DNA from: Mesorhizobium sp. WSM4306
Lineage (GTDB): Bacteria; Pseudomonadota; Alphaproteobacteria; Rhizobiales; Rhizobiaceae
Length of the DNA: 64,000 nucleotides
Direction: 5' to 3'
Assembly: GCF_007003975.1 (NCBI RefSeq)
Contig: NZ_VFTC01000003.1
Coordinates: forward strand, 62,001-126,000
Every line of letters begins with the position of its first letter. Positions within the stretch are counted from its first letter, which is position 1. The notes beneath the pieces were generated by a model. That model was not told where the DNA came from. It made no database searches and saw only the letters and a program-made list of their open reading frames with translations. A program made the position numbers and the translations under genes. This document shows positions 18,001 through 27,496 of the stretch, piece after piece.

Positions 18001-18394
18001 CGAGAAAAGCCGACAGCAGCGGTCCGGCCGGCTCCGGCGTGCGGTAGATGGCGAGATCGTCCCTGATCTCTTCCGGGTACTCGAACGGGAAGGTCTCGGC
18101 CGCAGGCTCGACGAAGAAATCGAACGGATTGTAGACCGTCATGTCGGCGACGAGGTCGACCTCGATCTTCAGCTCCGTGACCGGTTCGGGAAAGACGAAC
18201 CGGGCAAGGAAATTGCCGTAAGGATCCTGCTGCAGATTGACGAAGTGGTTTGCCGGCCCGACCTTCAGCGAATGGCTGAGCACCTTGGTGCGGGAATGCG
18301 GCGCCGGCTGCAGCCTGATGACCTGGGGCCCGAGAACCACAGGCCGGTCATATTTGTAGTGGGTCAGGTGGTAGACGGCTGCCAGAATTGCCAT
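15026..18394 (-). CDS. transglutaminase / DUF2126 putative amidoligase fusion
   Basis: A 1122-residue protein. Residues 1-90 are the bacterial transglutaminase N-terminal domain ([20 protein letters not shown]) and about 140-250 the core, with Cys180 ([10 protein letters not shown]), His229 (DLHAWCEVY) and Asp245 (GFDPTSG). From about residue 325 to the end is DUF2126, predicted in the literature to be an amidoligase of the glutamine-synthetase/GCS fold. Its conserved blocks include [29 protein letters not shown] and [20 protein letters not shown]. The start at 18394 fits where the family begins; a GTG at 18460 only adds unconserved residues. It is first in the operon with the ATP-grasp/alpha-E and small transglutaminase genes. 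Confidence 0.9.
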   Translation of the reverse strand: MAILAAVYHLTHYKYDRPVVLGPQVIRLQPAPHSRTKVLSHSLKVGPANHFVNLQQDPYGNFLARFVFPEPVTELKIEVDLVADMTVYNPFDFFVEPAAETFPFEYPEEIRDDLAIYRTPEPAGPLLSAFLATIDRNSTNTVNFVVDLNARLQREIAYIVRMETGVFSPEETLAAKKGSCRDSSWLLVQILRNLGIAARFVSGYLIQLKPDLVSLDGPAGTAVDFTDLHAWCEVYLPGAGWIGFDPTSGLLTGESHVPLAATPHFRNAAPISGMASFANVEFGFDMRVDRIAEHPRITKPFSDESWQALDALGNKVDAALQAGDVRLTMGGEPTFVSIDDFESAEWNTAAVGPTKREKADALIRKLRERFAPGGFLHYGQGKWYPGESLPRWTFSLYWRTDGQPVWSDPSLIAREKSDAKVGPQQAESLLTAIAGELGIDRAMVSEAYEDPAEWLLKEGKLPDNVDPSNSKLEDPEERSRMTKVFERGLTKPSGYVLPVQRWNSQASASEPRWRSEKWKTRRGRLFLVPGDSPVGYRLPLGTLPYVPPAQFPYIVPVDPSLPRGALPAREAILPAAAAPAELEGADEMARRQQAVSFTAATGQQDRVEQEITEIGGAVRTALSVEPRDGRLCVFMPPVEALEDYLELVAAAENAAKAIGLPVHIEGYGPPHDPRLNVIRVAPDPGVIEVNIHPAANWQDCVATTTAIYEEARQTRLGADKFMIDGRHTGTGGGNHVVVGGATPNDSPFLRRPDLLKSLVLQWQRRPSLSYLFSGLFIGPTSQAPRFDEARHDSLYELEIAMAQVPHPDQGNAPLPWLVDRLFRNLLTDVTGNTHRSEICIDKLFSPDGPTGRLGLVEFRGFEMPPNARMSLAQQLLVRAIIARAWKNPLDGRFVRWGTSLHDRFMLPHYVWADFLDVLDDLKLNGFEFRPEWFDAQLEFRFPFCGEVQHAGIKLELRQALEPWHVMGEQGVIGGTVRFVDSSVERLQVRTEGLNPERHAIVCNGRVVPMKVTENREVAVAGVRFKAWQPASGLHPALPVNTPLVFDIYDRWSGRAVGGCVYHVAHPGGRSYDTFPVNGNEAEARRLARFEPRGHTPSAYVLRNEEPPEDFPMTLDLRRPPRL

Positions 18395-18500
18395 GGGGCC
18401 CCGGAGATCGGCGTTTAACTCGCCGAACCCTGACACATCTGCTGGGCATTCTCCAAGCACAGATGTTGCGGTGCACCCAATTTAAGCAGCCGAAGCCGGC

Positions 18501-19697
18501 TCAGAAGAACGCTTGTATTCCCGTCTGCGCCCGGCCCAGGATCAGCGCGTGCACGTCATGCGTGCCTTCATAGGTGTTGACCGTCTCCAGATTCTGCGCG
18601 TGGCGCATGACGTGGTAGCCGATCTGGATGCCGTTGCCGCCATGCATGTCGCGGGCCTGGCGGGCGATGTCGAGCGCCTTGCCGCAATTGTTGCGCTTGA
18701 CGATCGAGATCATTTCCGGGGCCATCTTGCCCTCGTCCATCAGCCGCCCGACGCGCAGCGAGCCTTGCAGACCCAAGGCGATCTCCGTCTGCATGTCGGC
18801 GAGCTTCTTCTGGAACAGCTGCGTACCGGCCAGCGGCTTGCCGAACTGCTTGCGGTCTAGTCCGTATTGCCGGGCACGGCGCCAGCAATCCTCGGCCGCA
18901 CCCATGGCGCCCCAGGAAATGCCGTAACGCGCCCGGTTGAGGCAGCCGAACGGGCCGCCGAGGCCCTTGGCGTTGGGCAGCAGCGCATCTTCGCCCACTT
19001 CCACGCCTTCCATCACCACCTCACCGGTGATCGACGCGCGCAGCGACAGCTTGCCACCGATCTTCGGCGCCGACAGCCCCTTCATGCCCTTTTCCAGCAC
19101 GAAGCCGCGGATTTCGTCCTTGCCGTTGTCGCCCTTGAGCTTCGCCCAGACGACGAACACATCGGCGATCGGCGCGTTGGAGATCCACATTTTCGAGCCC
19201 GACAGCTTGTAGCCGTTCGCGGTCTTCTCGGCCCGCGTCTTCATGCCACCGGGGTCGGAGCCGGCATCCGGTTCGGTCAGGCCAAAGCAGCCGATCGATT
19301 CACCCGAGGCCAGCTTCGGCAGATATTTCTTGCGCTGTTCTTCCGAGCCATAGGCATGGATCGGATACATCACCAGCGACGATTGCACCGACATCATCGA
19401 GCGATAACCGGAATCGACGCGCTCGACCTCCCGCGCGACCAGCCCGTAGGTCACGTAATTGGCGCCGAGCCCGCCATACTCCTCGGGAATGGTGATGCCG
19501 AGCAGGCCAGCCTCGCCCATCTCGCGAAAGATTCCGGCATCGGTCTTTTCCTCGAGATAGGCCTCCTCGATACGCGGCGCGAGCTTGTCGGCGGCGAACG
19601 CCGCCGCGCCATCGCGCACCATGCGCTCGTCCTCGGAAAGCTGGTTCTCGATCAGGAAAGGGTCTTCCCAGACGAACGCGTTCTTGTCGGCGGCCAT
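18501..19697 (-). CDS. gcdH: glutaryl-CoA dehydrogenase
   Basis: A 398-residue acyl-CoA dehydrogenase that matches the glutaryl-CoA branch. It would oxidise and decarboxylate glutaryl-CoA to crotonyl-CoA in lysine, tryptophan or glutarate degradation. FAD- and substrate-binding blocks are present ([39 protein letters not shown]). The catalytic Glu377 sits in [20 protein letters not shown], the glutaryl-CoA dehydrogenase signature. The gene is divergent from a LysR regulator with a 108-bp shared promoter region, which points to control by that regulator. The weak hairpin after the stop (around 18484-18500) is not a convincing terminator. Confidence 0.93.
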   Translation of the reverse strand: MAADKNAFVWEDPFLIENQLSEDERMVRDGAAAFAADKLAPRIEEAYLEEKTDAGIFREMGEAGLLGITIPEEYGGLGANYVTYGLVAREVERVDSGYRSMMSVQSSLVMYPIHAYGSEEQRKKYLPKLASGESIGCFGLTEPDAGSDPGGMKTRAEKTANGYKLSGSKMWISNAPIADVFVVWAKLKGDNGKDEIRGFVLEKGMKGLSAPKIGGKLSLRASITGEVVMEGVEVGEDALLPNAKGLGGPFGCLNRARYGISWGAMGAAEDCWRRARQYGLDRKQFGKPLAGTQLFQKKLADMQTEIALGLQGSLRVGRLMDEGKMAPEMISIVKRNNCGKALDIARQARDMHGGNGIQIGYHVMRHAQNLETVNTYEGTHDVHALILGRAQTGIQAFF

Positions 19698-19769
19698 GGC
19701 TCTCTGTCTCTCCCAGCAAAATATTAATTGCCGGGCTTATCCGCCTCCACCTTGAAAAAATCAAACGAA

Positions 19770-19787
19770 ATTGCATCACCGATCAAT
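19770..19787. promoter_or_regulatory. candidate LysR-type operator between gcdH and its regulator
   Basis: The 108-bp divergent intergenic region contains the interrupted dyad ATTG-N10-CAAT, of the size bound by LysR-family dimers, 19 bases before the regulator's start. It does not fit the strict T-N11-A rule, so this is only a candidate. Confidence 0.3.
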
Positions 19788-19805
19788 GAGAGATAGTAAT
19801 GAATC

Positions 19806-20717
19806 ATGAACGTCCAGCGTCGCCTTTTACCGAGCACCAGCGCCCTTGCCGCCTTTGAGGCGGTGGCTCGCCTCGGCTCCTTCACCGCTGCTGCCCAGGA
19901 ACTTGACCTGACCCAGGGCGCCGTCAGCCGGCAGATAGCACTTCTGGAAGAACAATTCGGCCGCAAGCTGTTCGAGCGCGACAGCCGCAATGTCCGGCTG
20001 TCAACGGCGGGAGAAATCTACGCCGAGGCGGTGCGTTCAGCGCTCGGCCAGTTGCGCGACGCAGCGCTCGGATTGATGAGCAATCGGCATAGTGGCATGC
20101 TGAACCTTGCTATATTGCCAACCTTCGGCACGCGCTGGCTGATGCCGCTGATCCCGGATTTCGTCACGAAGAACCCCGACATCACCATCAATTTCGTCAC
20201 GCGCATCGGCCGTTTCGATTTCGCCCGTGAGCGGCTCGACGCCGCCATCCACCACGGCCAGCCGGACTGGCCAGACGCCGACTCCACATTGCTGATGCGC
20301 GAAACCGTGATGCCGGTGGTTTCCCCCGAATTCCTGGCCAGCCGCGCCATCACTACTGCGGCCGACATCAGCCGCCTGCCGCTGCTGCACATGGCGACGC
20401 GTCCGGGCGCCTGGAGCGAATGGTTCGAGGAACAGGGCCTAAGTGCGCCGACCGGGCCTGGCATGCAGTTCGAGCAATTCGGCACCGTCGCCCAGGCCTG
20501 CATGGCGGGACTTGGCGTCGCGCTGCTGCCGCAGGTTCTCATATCGGGCGAGTTGCAGCGCGGCCAGCTCGTGGCGACGCCCGGACAGCCGATGCAGAGC
20601 CGCAGCGCCTACTACCTCGTCGTGCCGCACGACAAACGCGGCCATCCGCCGGTCGCCAGCTTTCGCGACTGGCTGCTGGGCCAGGTTGAGAAGGAGCCGG
20701 CTGTTCTGGCCTGGTAG
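19806..20717 (+). CDS. LysR-family transcriptional regulator (GcvA-like)
   Basis: A 303-residue LysR protein. The N-terminal winged HTH (about residues 1-65) includes ALAAFEAVARLGSFTAAAQELDLTQGAVSRQIALLEEQFG in consecutive elements; about 90-295 is the periplasmic-binding-like effector domain. The LPSTSALAAFEAVAR start is typical of the GcvA/glutaryl-CoA group. Being divergent from gcdH, it most likely controls that gene, with glutarate or a CoA ester as possible inducer (inference). Its TAG stop directly abuts the CTA that is the stop of the convergent tex gene, forming TAGCTA with no spacer. Confidence 0.88.
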   Translation: MNVQRRLLPSTSALAAFEAVARLGSFTAAAQELDLTQGAVSRQIALLEEQFGRKLFERDSRNVRLSTAGEIYAEAVRSALGQLRDAALGLMSNRHSGMLNLAILPTFGTRWLMPLIPDFVTKNPDITINFVTRIGRFDFARERLDAAIHHGQPDWPDADSTLLMRETVMPVVSPEFLASRAITTAADISRLPLLHMATRPGAWSEWFEEQGLSAPTGPGMQFEQFGTVAQACMAGLGVALLPQVLISGELQRGQLVATPGQPMQSRSAYYLVVPHDKRGHPPVASFRDWLLGQVEKEPAVLAW

Positions 20718-23039
20718 CTACTTCCGCTTCAGCGCCTCGGCCAACGCTGCGCCGAACGCGCCTTGTTGCGAAGGCCTCTCGGGCTGGCGCTGCGGCGCCG
20801 GCCCACGTGGCGCCGGCCTGCCGCCGCCATTGTCGCGCGGTCCTTTCGAGGCGCCGCCCTCGCCGCCATCCTTGCGCATCGACAGCGCGATGCGCTTGCG
20901 CTTGATGTCGACATCGACCACGCGCACCTTCACGACATCGCCGGCCTTCACCACCTCATGCGCGTCCTTGATGAACCGGTCGGCCAGTTGCGAGACATGC
21001 ACCAGCCCGTCCTGGTGCACGCCGATATCGACGAAGGCGCCGAAGGCAGCGACATTGGTCACGGTGCCTTCCAGCAGCATGCCGGGTTTCAGATCCTTGA
21101 TGTCGTCGACGCCGTCGGCAAAGGTCGCCGTCTTGAAACCAGGACGCGGATCGCGGCCGGGCTTCTCCAGTTCGGCAATGATGTCGCGCACGGTCGGCAG
21201 GCCGAAGCGCTCGTCGACGAAGACGCGTGGGTCGAGCGCCTTCAGCGCAGCGCTGTCGCCCATCAGCGAACGCACATCGCGGCCGCAGGCGGCGACGATC
21301 TTCTTCGCCACGCCATAGGCTTCCGGATGCACCGACGAGGCATCGAGCGGCTCGCTGCCATTGGCAATGCGCAGGAAGCCGGCGGATTGTTCGAACGCGC
21401 GCGGCCCAAGCCGCGCCACCTTCAGCAAATCCTTGCGGCTGGCAAACGGTCCGGTCGCATCGCGATGCGCGACGATGGCATCGGCGAGCGACGCTCCAAG
21501 CCCTGAAACGCGCGCCAAAAGCGGCGCCGAGGCGGTGTTGAGATCGACGCCGACGGCGTTGACCGCGTCCTCGACCACCGCTTCCAGCGACCGGCCGAGC
21601 CGGTACTGGTCGACATCGTGCTGGTATTGCCCGACGCCGATCGACTTCGGCTCGATCTTGACCAGTTCGGCGAGCGGATCCTGCAAGCGCCTTGCGATCG
21701 ATACCGCACCGCGCAACGACACGTCGAGGCCTGGGAATTCGGCTGCCGCGGTGGCCGAAGCCGAATAGACCGAGGCGCCGGCCTCGCTGACGATCACCTT
21801 GAGCGGCTTGGGACCTGCACCGGCCGGCAGGTCGGACAGCATGTCGGCGACCAGCTTCTCCGTCTCGCGGCTGCCGGTGCCGTTGCCGATCGAGATCAGC
21901 TCGACCTTGTGCTGGCGGATGAGTGCCGCGAGTTCGGCCTGCGTGCCGCGCACATCGTTTCTTGGCGGGAACGGATAGACCGTCGTCGTCGCCACCAGCT
22001 TACCGGTGCCGTCGACCACCGCCACCTTGACGCCGGTGCGGATGCCGGGGTCGAGCCCCATGGTCGGCCGCGAGCCGGCGGGTGCTGCCAGCAGCAGATC
22101 TTTCAGATTGCGGGCAAAGACGTGGATTGCCTCTTCCTCCGCCCGCTCGCGCAGATCGCGCATCAGGTCGAGCGTCAGGTGCAGCGACAGTTTTATGCGC
22201 CAGGTCCAGCCGGCGACCTCCATCAGCCAGCGGTCACCCGGCAGACTGGAGCCGATGGCGTAGGCATTGGCGATCATCCGCTCGACCGGCTTCACCGGCG
22301 AGGTGTCATCGGCATCGACCTCGATGTCGAGCGACAGCACCTCTTCGTTGCGGCCGCGCAGCATCGCCAGCGCACGATGGCTCGGCACATTGGCCCAGCG
22401 CTCGACGTGGCCGAAATAGTCGGAAAACTTCGCCCCGGCCTCCTGCTTGCCGTCGACGACACGGGCACGCATGAAGGCGCGTTCCTTCATGTAGCTGCGC
22501 AATTTGCCGACCAGATCGGCATCTTCCGCGAATTGCTCCGACAGTATGTCGCGCGCACCTTCGAGTGCAGCCTTGGCGTCGGCTACCTCCTGGGTCACAT
22601 AGGCCAGCGCCGCCTCGGCAGGCACAAGTGAACGGTTGGCCAGGATAGCTTCGGCCAGCGGCCCAAGCCCGCGCTCCCGCGCGATCTCCGCTTTGGTGCG
22701 GCGCTTGGGCTTGTAGGGCAGATAGATGTCTTCCAGCTCCGCCTTGGTGACGGCAGCTACGATCTTGGCTTCAAGCTCCTCGGTCAGCTTGCCCTGTTCG
22801 CGGATCGAACCGAGGATCGTATCGCGCCGCGCATCGAGCTCTCGCAGATAGGCCAGCCGCTCGGCAAGGTCGCGCAATTGCGTGTCGTCGAGCCCGCCGG
22901 TGACCTCCTTGCGGTAGCGGGCCACGAACGGCACGGTGGCCCCCTCGTCGAGCAGCCCGATGGCTGCGGCCGCCTGTTCGGGCCGCGCGCCGATCTCGGC
23001 CGCGATGATTGCTGCGATGCGCTTGCTGTCCGATGCCAT
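20718..23039 (-). CDS. tex: Tex family S1 RNA-binding transcription accessory protein
   Basis: A 773-residue protein of normal Tex length. The N-terminal helical region and YqgF-like domain carry [20 protein letters not shown]. Helix-hairpin-helix motifs follow ([21 protein letters not shown], then [20 protein letters not shown]). An S1 domain lies near residues 645-715 ([20 protein letters not shown]). Tex proteins bind nucleic acid and affect transcription. The C-terminal 50 residues are a basic, Gly/Pro-rich tail, common in alphaproteobacterial members. It is a single-gene unit as far as can be seen, with 124 bp to the next gene downstream of its start. Confidence 0.95.
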   Translation of the reverse strand: MASDSKRIAAIIAAEIGARPEQAAAAIGLLDEGATVPFVARYRKEVTGGLDDTQLRDLAERLAYLRELDARRDTILGSIREQGKLTEELEAKIVAAVTKAELEDIYLPYKPKRRTKAEIARERGLGPLAEAILANRSLVPAEAALAYVTQEVADAKAALEGARDILSEQFAEDADLVGKLRSYMKERAFMRARVVDGKQEAGAKFSDYFGHVERWANVPSHRALAMLRGRNEEVLSLDIEVDADDTSPVKPVERMIANAYAIGSSLPGDRWLMEVAGWTWRIKLSLHLTLDLMRDLRERAEEEAIHVFARNLKDLLLAAPAGSRPTMGLDPGIRTGVKVAVVDGTGKLVATTTVYPFPPRNDVRGTQAELAALIRQHKVELISIGNGTGSRETEKLVADMLSDLPAGAGPKPLKVIVSEAGASVYSASATAAAEFPGLDVSLRGAVSIARRLQDPLAELVKIEPKSIGVGQYQHDVDQYRLGRSLEAVVEDAVNAVGVDLNTASAPLLARVSGLGASLADAIVAHRDATGPFASRKDLLKVARLGPRAFEQSAGFLRIANGSEPLDASSVHPEAYGVAKKIVAACGRDVRSLMGDSAALKALDPRVFVDERFGLPTVRDIIAELEKPGRDPRPGFKTATFADGVDDIKDLKPGMLLEGTVTNVAAFGAFVDIGVHQDGLVHVSQLADRFIKDAHEVVKAGDVVKVRVVDVDIKRKRIALSMRKDGGEGGASKGPRDNGGGRPAPRGPAPQRQPERPSQQGAFGAALAEALKRK

Positions 23040-23163
23040 GCTGGTCCTTGTCGCAAAAGAGCGGCGACCATAGGCGCAGATGGCAGCGCCGCCAACCGTC
23101 GCGTCTTCACCAGCGCGCGAGGTCCACAGGAAAGCGCACAGCAGTTCGGATGGCCGGGATGGG

Positions 23164-24345
23164 CTAAACCAGCCCGCTCAGCGCCTCGAAGAAGGCAACG
23201 ATCTCGCGTTCGAGCGCAGGCTCCTCCGGCACTGGCTGCGACCCCATTTTTGCGATCACCACTTCGGTCTTGGGGTTCACGTACAGCCACTGGCCATGGA
23301 TGCCTATGCCACAGAAGGCGCCGTTTTCGTGCCCCGTCTGGTACCATTTGTTGCGATACCGGCCCTTCGGGAACAGGTGCACCATGGTGCCGCGCTGCCA
23401 GGCCTCCGCGCTGCCGCCGGTAACGGTCGTATCGCGCACCCAGGTCTCCGGCACGATGCGCCGGCCATTGGCCGTTCCGCCTTGCCGCATCATTTCACCG
23501 ATCCGCGCCAGATCGCGCGGCGTCACCGAAATACCGCCGGCGCTGCGCGCCGTGCCTTCCATGTCGACGCCGATCGAGGCTTCGCTGACGGCACCCAGAG
23601 GCAGCCACAGTTTCTCGCGCATCAGGTCGGGGAAACGCTGTCCCGAAGCGCGCTCCAGCAGGATGCCGAGCAGATCGGAATTGGGCGAGCGATAGCGGAA
23701 GGTTTCGCCATGCGGCTCCGCCAGCCGCTGCAAGGTCAGGATGAATTCACGCAGGCTTTCCGTGCCGCCGCCGGGATTCCACAGCGTCGCGCGGCGATAA
23801 CGGGCAAAAGCGCTTTCGGGATCGAGATATGCCTCCTCGAAATCGAGGCTGACGCTCATGTCGAGCACATGCCGGCAACTCGCATCGGCATAGGCCGAAC
23901 CGCTGGCCTCTGGAATGTAGGCCGTCACCGGCGCTTCCGGATCGAATACGCTCTCGCCTTCCAATATGCCGGCGATGATGGCGGTAACCGACTTGCTGAT
24001 CGAAAAGATGATGTGGCGAGCGCTGAACTCCATATTGGGCGCGAACCAGTCGCCGATCACCTTGCCGCCCTTCATCACCGTGAGCGCGTCGCTGCTCGAG
24101 CGCGCCAGGAATTCAGCCACCGTCTCCGCCGCGCCGGCGACGGAGACCTTTTCGCCAAGCAGGCCGCTCATGTCCCGCACCGGCGCCTCGACGCTTCCAG
24201 GCGTCGCCGCCACGGGAGCGGTCGGCACCAGTTCGCCGAGATTCTGGAACGACCAGCGGTTGAACGGATTTTCCCGCCAGTTGGAAAGCAGCACCTCGTT
24301 GCGGGCAAAGCCGTAGCGGGTCTCGAACGCGGTCTTGCCGGTCAT
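23164..24345 (-). CDS. serine hydrolase, beta-lactamase class C / NylB-like fold
   Basis: A 393-residue serine hydrolase. The nucleophile and general base are Ser115 and Lys118 (FSISKSV, the SxxK motif), and a Tyr of the YRSPNS block near residue 218 is the likely second-motif Tyr. It resembles 6-aminohexanoate-dimer hydrolases and esterases more than true beta-lactamases. No signal peptide is evident. It lies 33 bp after a paralogue on the same strand, and both are downstream of a polyamine-type ABC transporter operon. Hydrolysis of an amide or ester imported by that transporter is plausible but unproven. Confidence 0.82.
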   Translation of the reverse strand: MTGKTAFETRYGFARNEVLLSNWRENPFNRWSFQNLGELVPTAPVAATPGSVEAPVRDMSGLLGEKVSVAGAAETVAEFLARSSSDALTVMKGGKVIGDWFAPNMEFSARHIIFSISKSVTAIIAGILEGESVFDPEAPVTAYIPEASGSAYADASCRHVLDMSVSLDFEEAYLDPESAFARYRRATLWNPGGGTESLREFILTLQRLAEPHGETFRYRSPNSDLLGILLERASGQRFPDLMREKLWLPLGAVSEASIGVDMEGTARSAGGISVTPRDLARIGEMMRQGGTANGRRIVPETWVRDTTVTGGSAEAWQRGTMVHLFPKGRYRNKWYQTGHENGAFCGIGIHGQWLYVNPKTEVVIAKMGSQPVPEEPALEREIVAFFEALSGLV

Positions 24346-24378
24346 GAACGTTTCCTCGAAGGGATGGTTTGTGTGGTT

Positions 24379-25584
24379 TCAGCCAAGCGCCTTGGCTATG
24401 GCGTGCACGGCCTTCAGCGTCGCCACCGAATAGGCGACGTTGCTGAAATCCGGATAGGTCGAAAGCTTGACCACGACCATGCTGGTGTCCCAGTCGATAT
24501 GGATCATTTGCCCGAACACGCCCCGGCACATCAGCGCGCGCGAGCGCGGATTCTCGATCCAGAACTGGTTGCGGTAGCTGCCTTCCGGCAGGCTCGGATT
24601 GAAGTCCGGCCCATGCCTGCCGTTGCGCGTCGCCTCGATCCAGTCGGCCGGCACGATGCCGCGGCCATTGTCGAGGATCAGCTGGCCGAAGCGGGCGTAG
24701 TCGCGCAGCGTCGCGTTGAAACCGCCATCGGCCAGCGCATAGCCGGCGCTGTCGACGGTGAAGCAGGCGCTCTCGTCGGCGCCAAGCTTTTGCCAGAGTT
24801 CCTCCGAGACCAGCTGCGCCAGCCGCTTGCCGGTCACCCGTTCCATGATGAAGGCCAGCACATCGGTTTCGATCGAGCGGTACTCGAACGCGGCGCCATG
24901 CGGCCGCACCTTGTCCTTCAGCCGCAGGATCAGTTCGAACAGATGCGACGGCCATTGGAAAGCGGGATCGCTGCCCGGCGGCACAGGCTTCCAGCCGGTG
25001 GCGACATCGACCTGGCCGATGTCGGAATACCGGTCGGTATATTCCTCGGAAAAGCGCACGCCGGTGGTCATGTCGAGCACATGCTGCACGCTGGCGCCGG
25101 CCCAGCCGGTCTCGCCGAGTTCCGGCAGATAGGCGGTCACCGGTTTGGCCGGATCGATCAGTCCACGCCCGACCAGTATGCCGAACACTGTGCCGGTTAT
25201 CGACTTCGCCATCGACTGCGACAGGTGCAGCGTGCGCTCGTCCATGCCGTTGAAATAGCGCTCATAGGCGACCTTGCCGTTCTTCAGTACAAGAAAGCCG
25301 TCCGCATAGGTCTCGTCGAGCAGGCCGGCGAGCGTTGTCGGGCGACCCTCACTGTCCTCGACCGGCAGCGCAGCGAGATCGGTCTCTGCCCGTTCGAGAC
25401 GATGGCGATGGCCATTGCCGCGCCAGACCTCGATGGTCGGCAGGAATTCACGGATGTGCTGGAAGGCCCAGCGGTTCCATGGCGGCCGGTCCCAATCGAG
25501 CTTCGGCAATACCATTTGCGGCGGCGAACCCTGCATGATCGGCGGCCGCGGATCGCTGTTGCGATAGGAGTCCATGAAAGCCAT
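24379..25584 (-). CDS. serine hydrolase, beta-lactamase class C / NylB-like fold (paralogue)
   Basis: A 401-residue paralogue of the next gene. SxxK is Ser124-Lys127 in LSQSMAKSITG; YRSIETD near residue 218 matches the paralogue's YRSPNSD. Both start with the same kind of NRW-(A/S)-FQ segment (PPWNRWAFQHIREFLPT versus [17 protein letters not shown]). No export signal is visible. The perfect hairpin at 25596-25627 lies between it and the transporter's binding-protein gene, so it may be transcribed partly independently or by read-through. Confidence 0.82.
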   Translation of the reverse strand: MAFMDSYRNSDPRPPIMQGSPPQMVLPKLDWDRPPWNRWAFQHIREFLPTIEVWRGNGHRHRLERAETDLAALPVEDSEGRPTTLAGLLDETYADGFLVLKNGKVAYERYFNGMDERTLHLSQSMAKSITGTVFGILVGRGLIDPAKPVTAYLPELGETGWAGASVQHVLDMTTGVRFSEEYTDRYSDIGQVDVATGWKPVPPGSDPAFQWPSHLFELILRLKDKVRPHGAAFEYRSIETDVLAFIMERVTGKRLAQLVSEELWQKLGADESACFTVDSAGYALADGGFNATLRDYARFGQLILDNGRGIVPADWIEATRNGRHGPDFNPSLPEGSYRNQFWIENPRSRALMCRGVFGQMIHIDWDTSMVVVKLSTYPDFSNVAYSVATLKAVHAIAKALG

Positions 25585-25589
25585 TCCGG

Positions 25590-25627
25590 AAAAGAAGAGA
25601 TCCGGCGGGAAAAACCGCCGGATCTCT
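25590..25627 (-). terminator. Rho-independent terminator after the binding-protein gene
   Basis: A perfect 13-bp stem, AGAGATCCGGCGG (25596-25608) with CCGCCGGATCTCT (25615-25627), encloses a GAAAAA loop. On the minus strand it is followed by TCTTTTC. It lies 10 bases after the stop of the substrate-binding-protein gene and should end or weaken transcription of the transporter operon. Confidence 0.75.
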
Positions 25628-25637
25628 CAAGAAGCGG

Positions 25638-26672
25638 TTACTTCTGCAGTTCGGTCCAGATCTTGGTGTAGATGTCCTGGATCTCAGGCGCGCACATCTT
25701 CTGGAATTCGCCCTGTGCCTTCGCAGCCTCCGGAATGACGACTTCCGGCGCGTCCTTCATATCGGCCGGCATGTATTTGTCCGAGCCGGTGATGGCATTG
25801 GCGTAGCGGTGGAAGGCCGAGAGGCCGGCCGCGTTTTCCGGATCCATGATGAAGTTCTGGAACAGCTTGGCGTTCTCGACATTCTTGGCTTCCTTGAGAA
25901 CGACAACGTTGTCGCTCCACAGGCCGTAGCCTTCCTTCGGATAATTGTAGTGGATGGCCGGATTGGCCAGCCGCTGGCGCAGCGCCGAACCGTTCCAGTC
26001 GCTGGTCGCCTTGAAGTCGCCGGCGCCCATCTTCTCGATGGTGTTGTATTCCATCGCGATCCAGTTCGGCTTGGCTGCGACAAGCGTATCGCGCACCTTC
26101 TTCAGCACCGTCTTGTCATCGGTGCATTGCTGGCCGCCGACATATTTGATCGCCGCGAAGATAACGTCATTCATCTCGGGAACGACATTGGTCTTGCCCT
26201 TCAACTCGTCCGGCGTGTTGAAGATGATGCCCCACGAGTCGGCTGGTCCCTTGTAGGCATCGGTGTTGACGACGACACCGACGGTGCCCAGCGCCCACGG
26301 CACCGAATATTTGCGGCCCGGGTCGAAGTCAGGATTGGCCCATTCGGGCGCGACATTCTTGAAGTTTTCCATCTTGCCCGGGTCGGTCTCCTGGACGAGG
26401 CCTTCCTTGATCCAGATCGGCACATAGGTCTGCGACGGAACCGCAATGTCGAAACCGGTGCCGCCCTGGCGCACCTTGGCGAGCGCCGTGTCGTTGGAAT
26501 CGTAGTCGGTGATGGTCACCTTGACGTTGTATTTGGCCTCGAACTTCTTGATCACGTCGGGGCTGGTGTAGTTGCCCCAATTGTAGATGTTCAGCTCGCC
26601 ATCGGCGCGGGCCAGGCCCGTCGTTGCGAGCAGCGCCAACCCCATGGCGGCTGTCATTGTCTTCCAGTTCAT
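25638..26672 (-). CDS. ABC transporter substrate-binding protein, spermidine/putrescine (PotD/PotF) type
   Basis: A 344-residue periplasmic binding protein. A signal peptide (MNWKTMTAAMGLALLATTGLARA) precedes ELNIYNWGNYTSPDVIKKFE, the PotD/PotF N-terminal signature. The acidic residues that bind amines in this family seem kept (YDSNDTALAKV, SDNVVV), but the ligand is not certain. GGAG eight bases before the ATG at 26672 fixes the start; an upstream ATG would lie inside that site. It is the last gene of a four-gene ABC operon (ATPase, two permeases, binding protein) and is followed by a strong terminator. Confidence 0.9.
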   Translation of the reverse strand: MNWKTMTAAMGLALLATTGLARADGELNIYNWGNYTSPDVIKKFEAKYNVKVTITDYDSNDTALAKVRQGGTGFDIAVPSQTYVPIWIKEGLVQETDPGKMENFKNVAPEWANPDFDPGRKYSVPWALGTVGVVVNTDAYKGPADSWGIIFNTPDELKGKTNVVPEMNDVIFAAIKYVGGQQCTDDKTVLKKVRDTLVAAKPNWIAMEYNTIEKMGAGDFKATSDWNGSALRQRLANPAIHYNYPKEGYGLWSDNVVVLKEAKNVENAKLFQNFIMDPENAAGLSAFHRYANAITGSDKYMPADMKDAPEVVIPEAAKAQGEFQKMCAPEIQDIYTKIWTELQK

Positions 26673-26695
26673 GGTTTTAACTCCCATTTGTCGGT

Positions 26696-27496
26696 TCAGT
26701 CTCGTTTCCTGCTGACGAAGAAAAACAACGTGACGATCGCGACCGAAAGCAGCAGGAAGGCGGTCGATATCGCGTTGATCTCAGGCGTGATGCCGCGGCG
26801 GATCTGGCCGAGCATGTAGGTGGGCAGCGTGTCCTGGCCGCCGGATTTGACGAACTCGGTGATGACGACGTCGTCGAGCGAGATGACGAAGGCCAGCATC
26901 AGCCCGGCCAGGATGCCTGGCCACAAAAGCGGCAGCGTGATGCGCCGAAAAGTCTTCCATGGCGTCGCGTAGAGATCGGCCGCGGCGCGCTCCAGCGTCA
27001 GGTCCATGTTTTCCAGCCGCGCCCGGATCGGCAAATAGGCGAACGGAATGCAGAACGCCGTGTGCGCGGCGATCAAATAGCCAAGGCCGGAATAGCCGGT
27101 GAAGATTTTGATGCGCGAGAAGAAGATCAGCAGCGCCACGCCGGTGACGATCTCGGGCACCATCAGCGGCTGGTTGATCGCCGCATATTTGAAGGTAAGG
27201 CCGGGATAGGGCGCCGTGCGCGTGGTGGCGAGCGCGGCCATGGTGGCAAAGATCGTCGACAGCACCGCCGCGACAGCGCCGATCTGGAACGAGCGCAGGG
27301 TCGCGTCGATGACCTGCACGTTCTGCCCCGCCGACTGGAACCATCGCATCGAAAAACCGCCCCATTCGGACGTCGAGTTCGCCGCATTGAAGGCGTAAGC
27401 GACCAGCACGATGATCGGCAGATAGAGCACGACGAAACAGGTCGCGGCGATCGCCGTGAAGCCCGGCTGGTGCTTGATCGAAAAGTTGCTAGCCAT
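26696..27496 (-). CDS. ABC transporter permease (PotC/PotI type)
   Basis: A 266-residue inner-membrane permease with about six hydrophobic segments (first: TAIAATCFVVLYLPIIVLVAYAF). The cytoplasmic coupling loop has the EAA pattern, LERAAADLYATPWKTFRRITLPLLWPGILAG. The ATG at 27496 overlaps the upstream permease gene by eight bases. Together with that permease it forms the heterodimeric channel of a polyamine-type importer. Confidence 0.9.
   Translation of the reverse strand: MASNFSIKHQPGFTAIAATCFVVLYLPIIVLVAYAFNAANSTSEWGGFSMRWFQSAGQNVQVIDATLRSFQIGAVAAVLSTIFATMAALATTRTAPYPGLTFKYAAINQPLMVPEIVTGVALLIFFSRIKIFTGYSGLGYLIAAHTAFCIPFAYLPIRARLENMDLTLERAAADLYATPWKTFRRITLPLLWPGILAGLMLAFVISLDDVVITEFVKSGGQDTLPTYMLGQIRRGITPEINAISTAFLLLSVAIVTLFFFVSRKRD

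Noticed and set aside
23080..25671. 863-codon plus-strand open frame across two serine hydrolase genes
   Set aside because: Antisense to two genes with clear catalytic motifs; composition is that of a shadow frame and it crosses an intergenic terminator.
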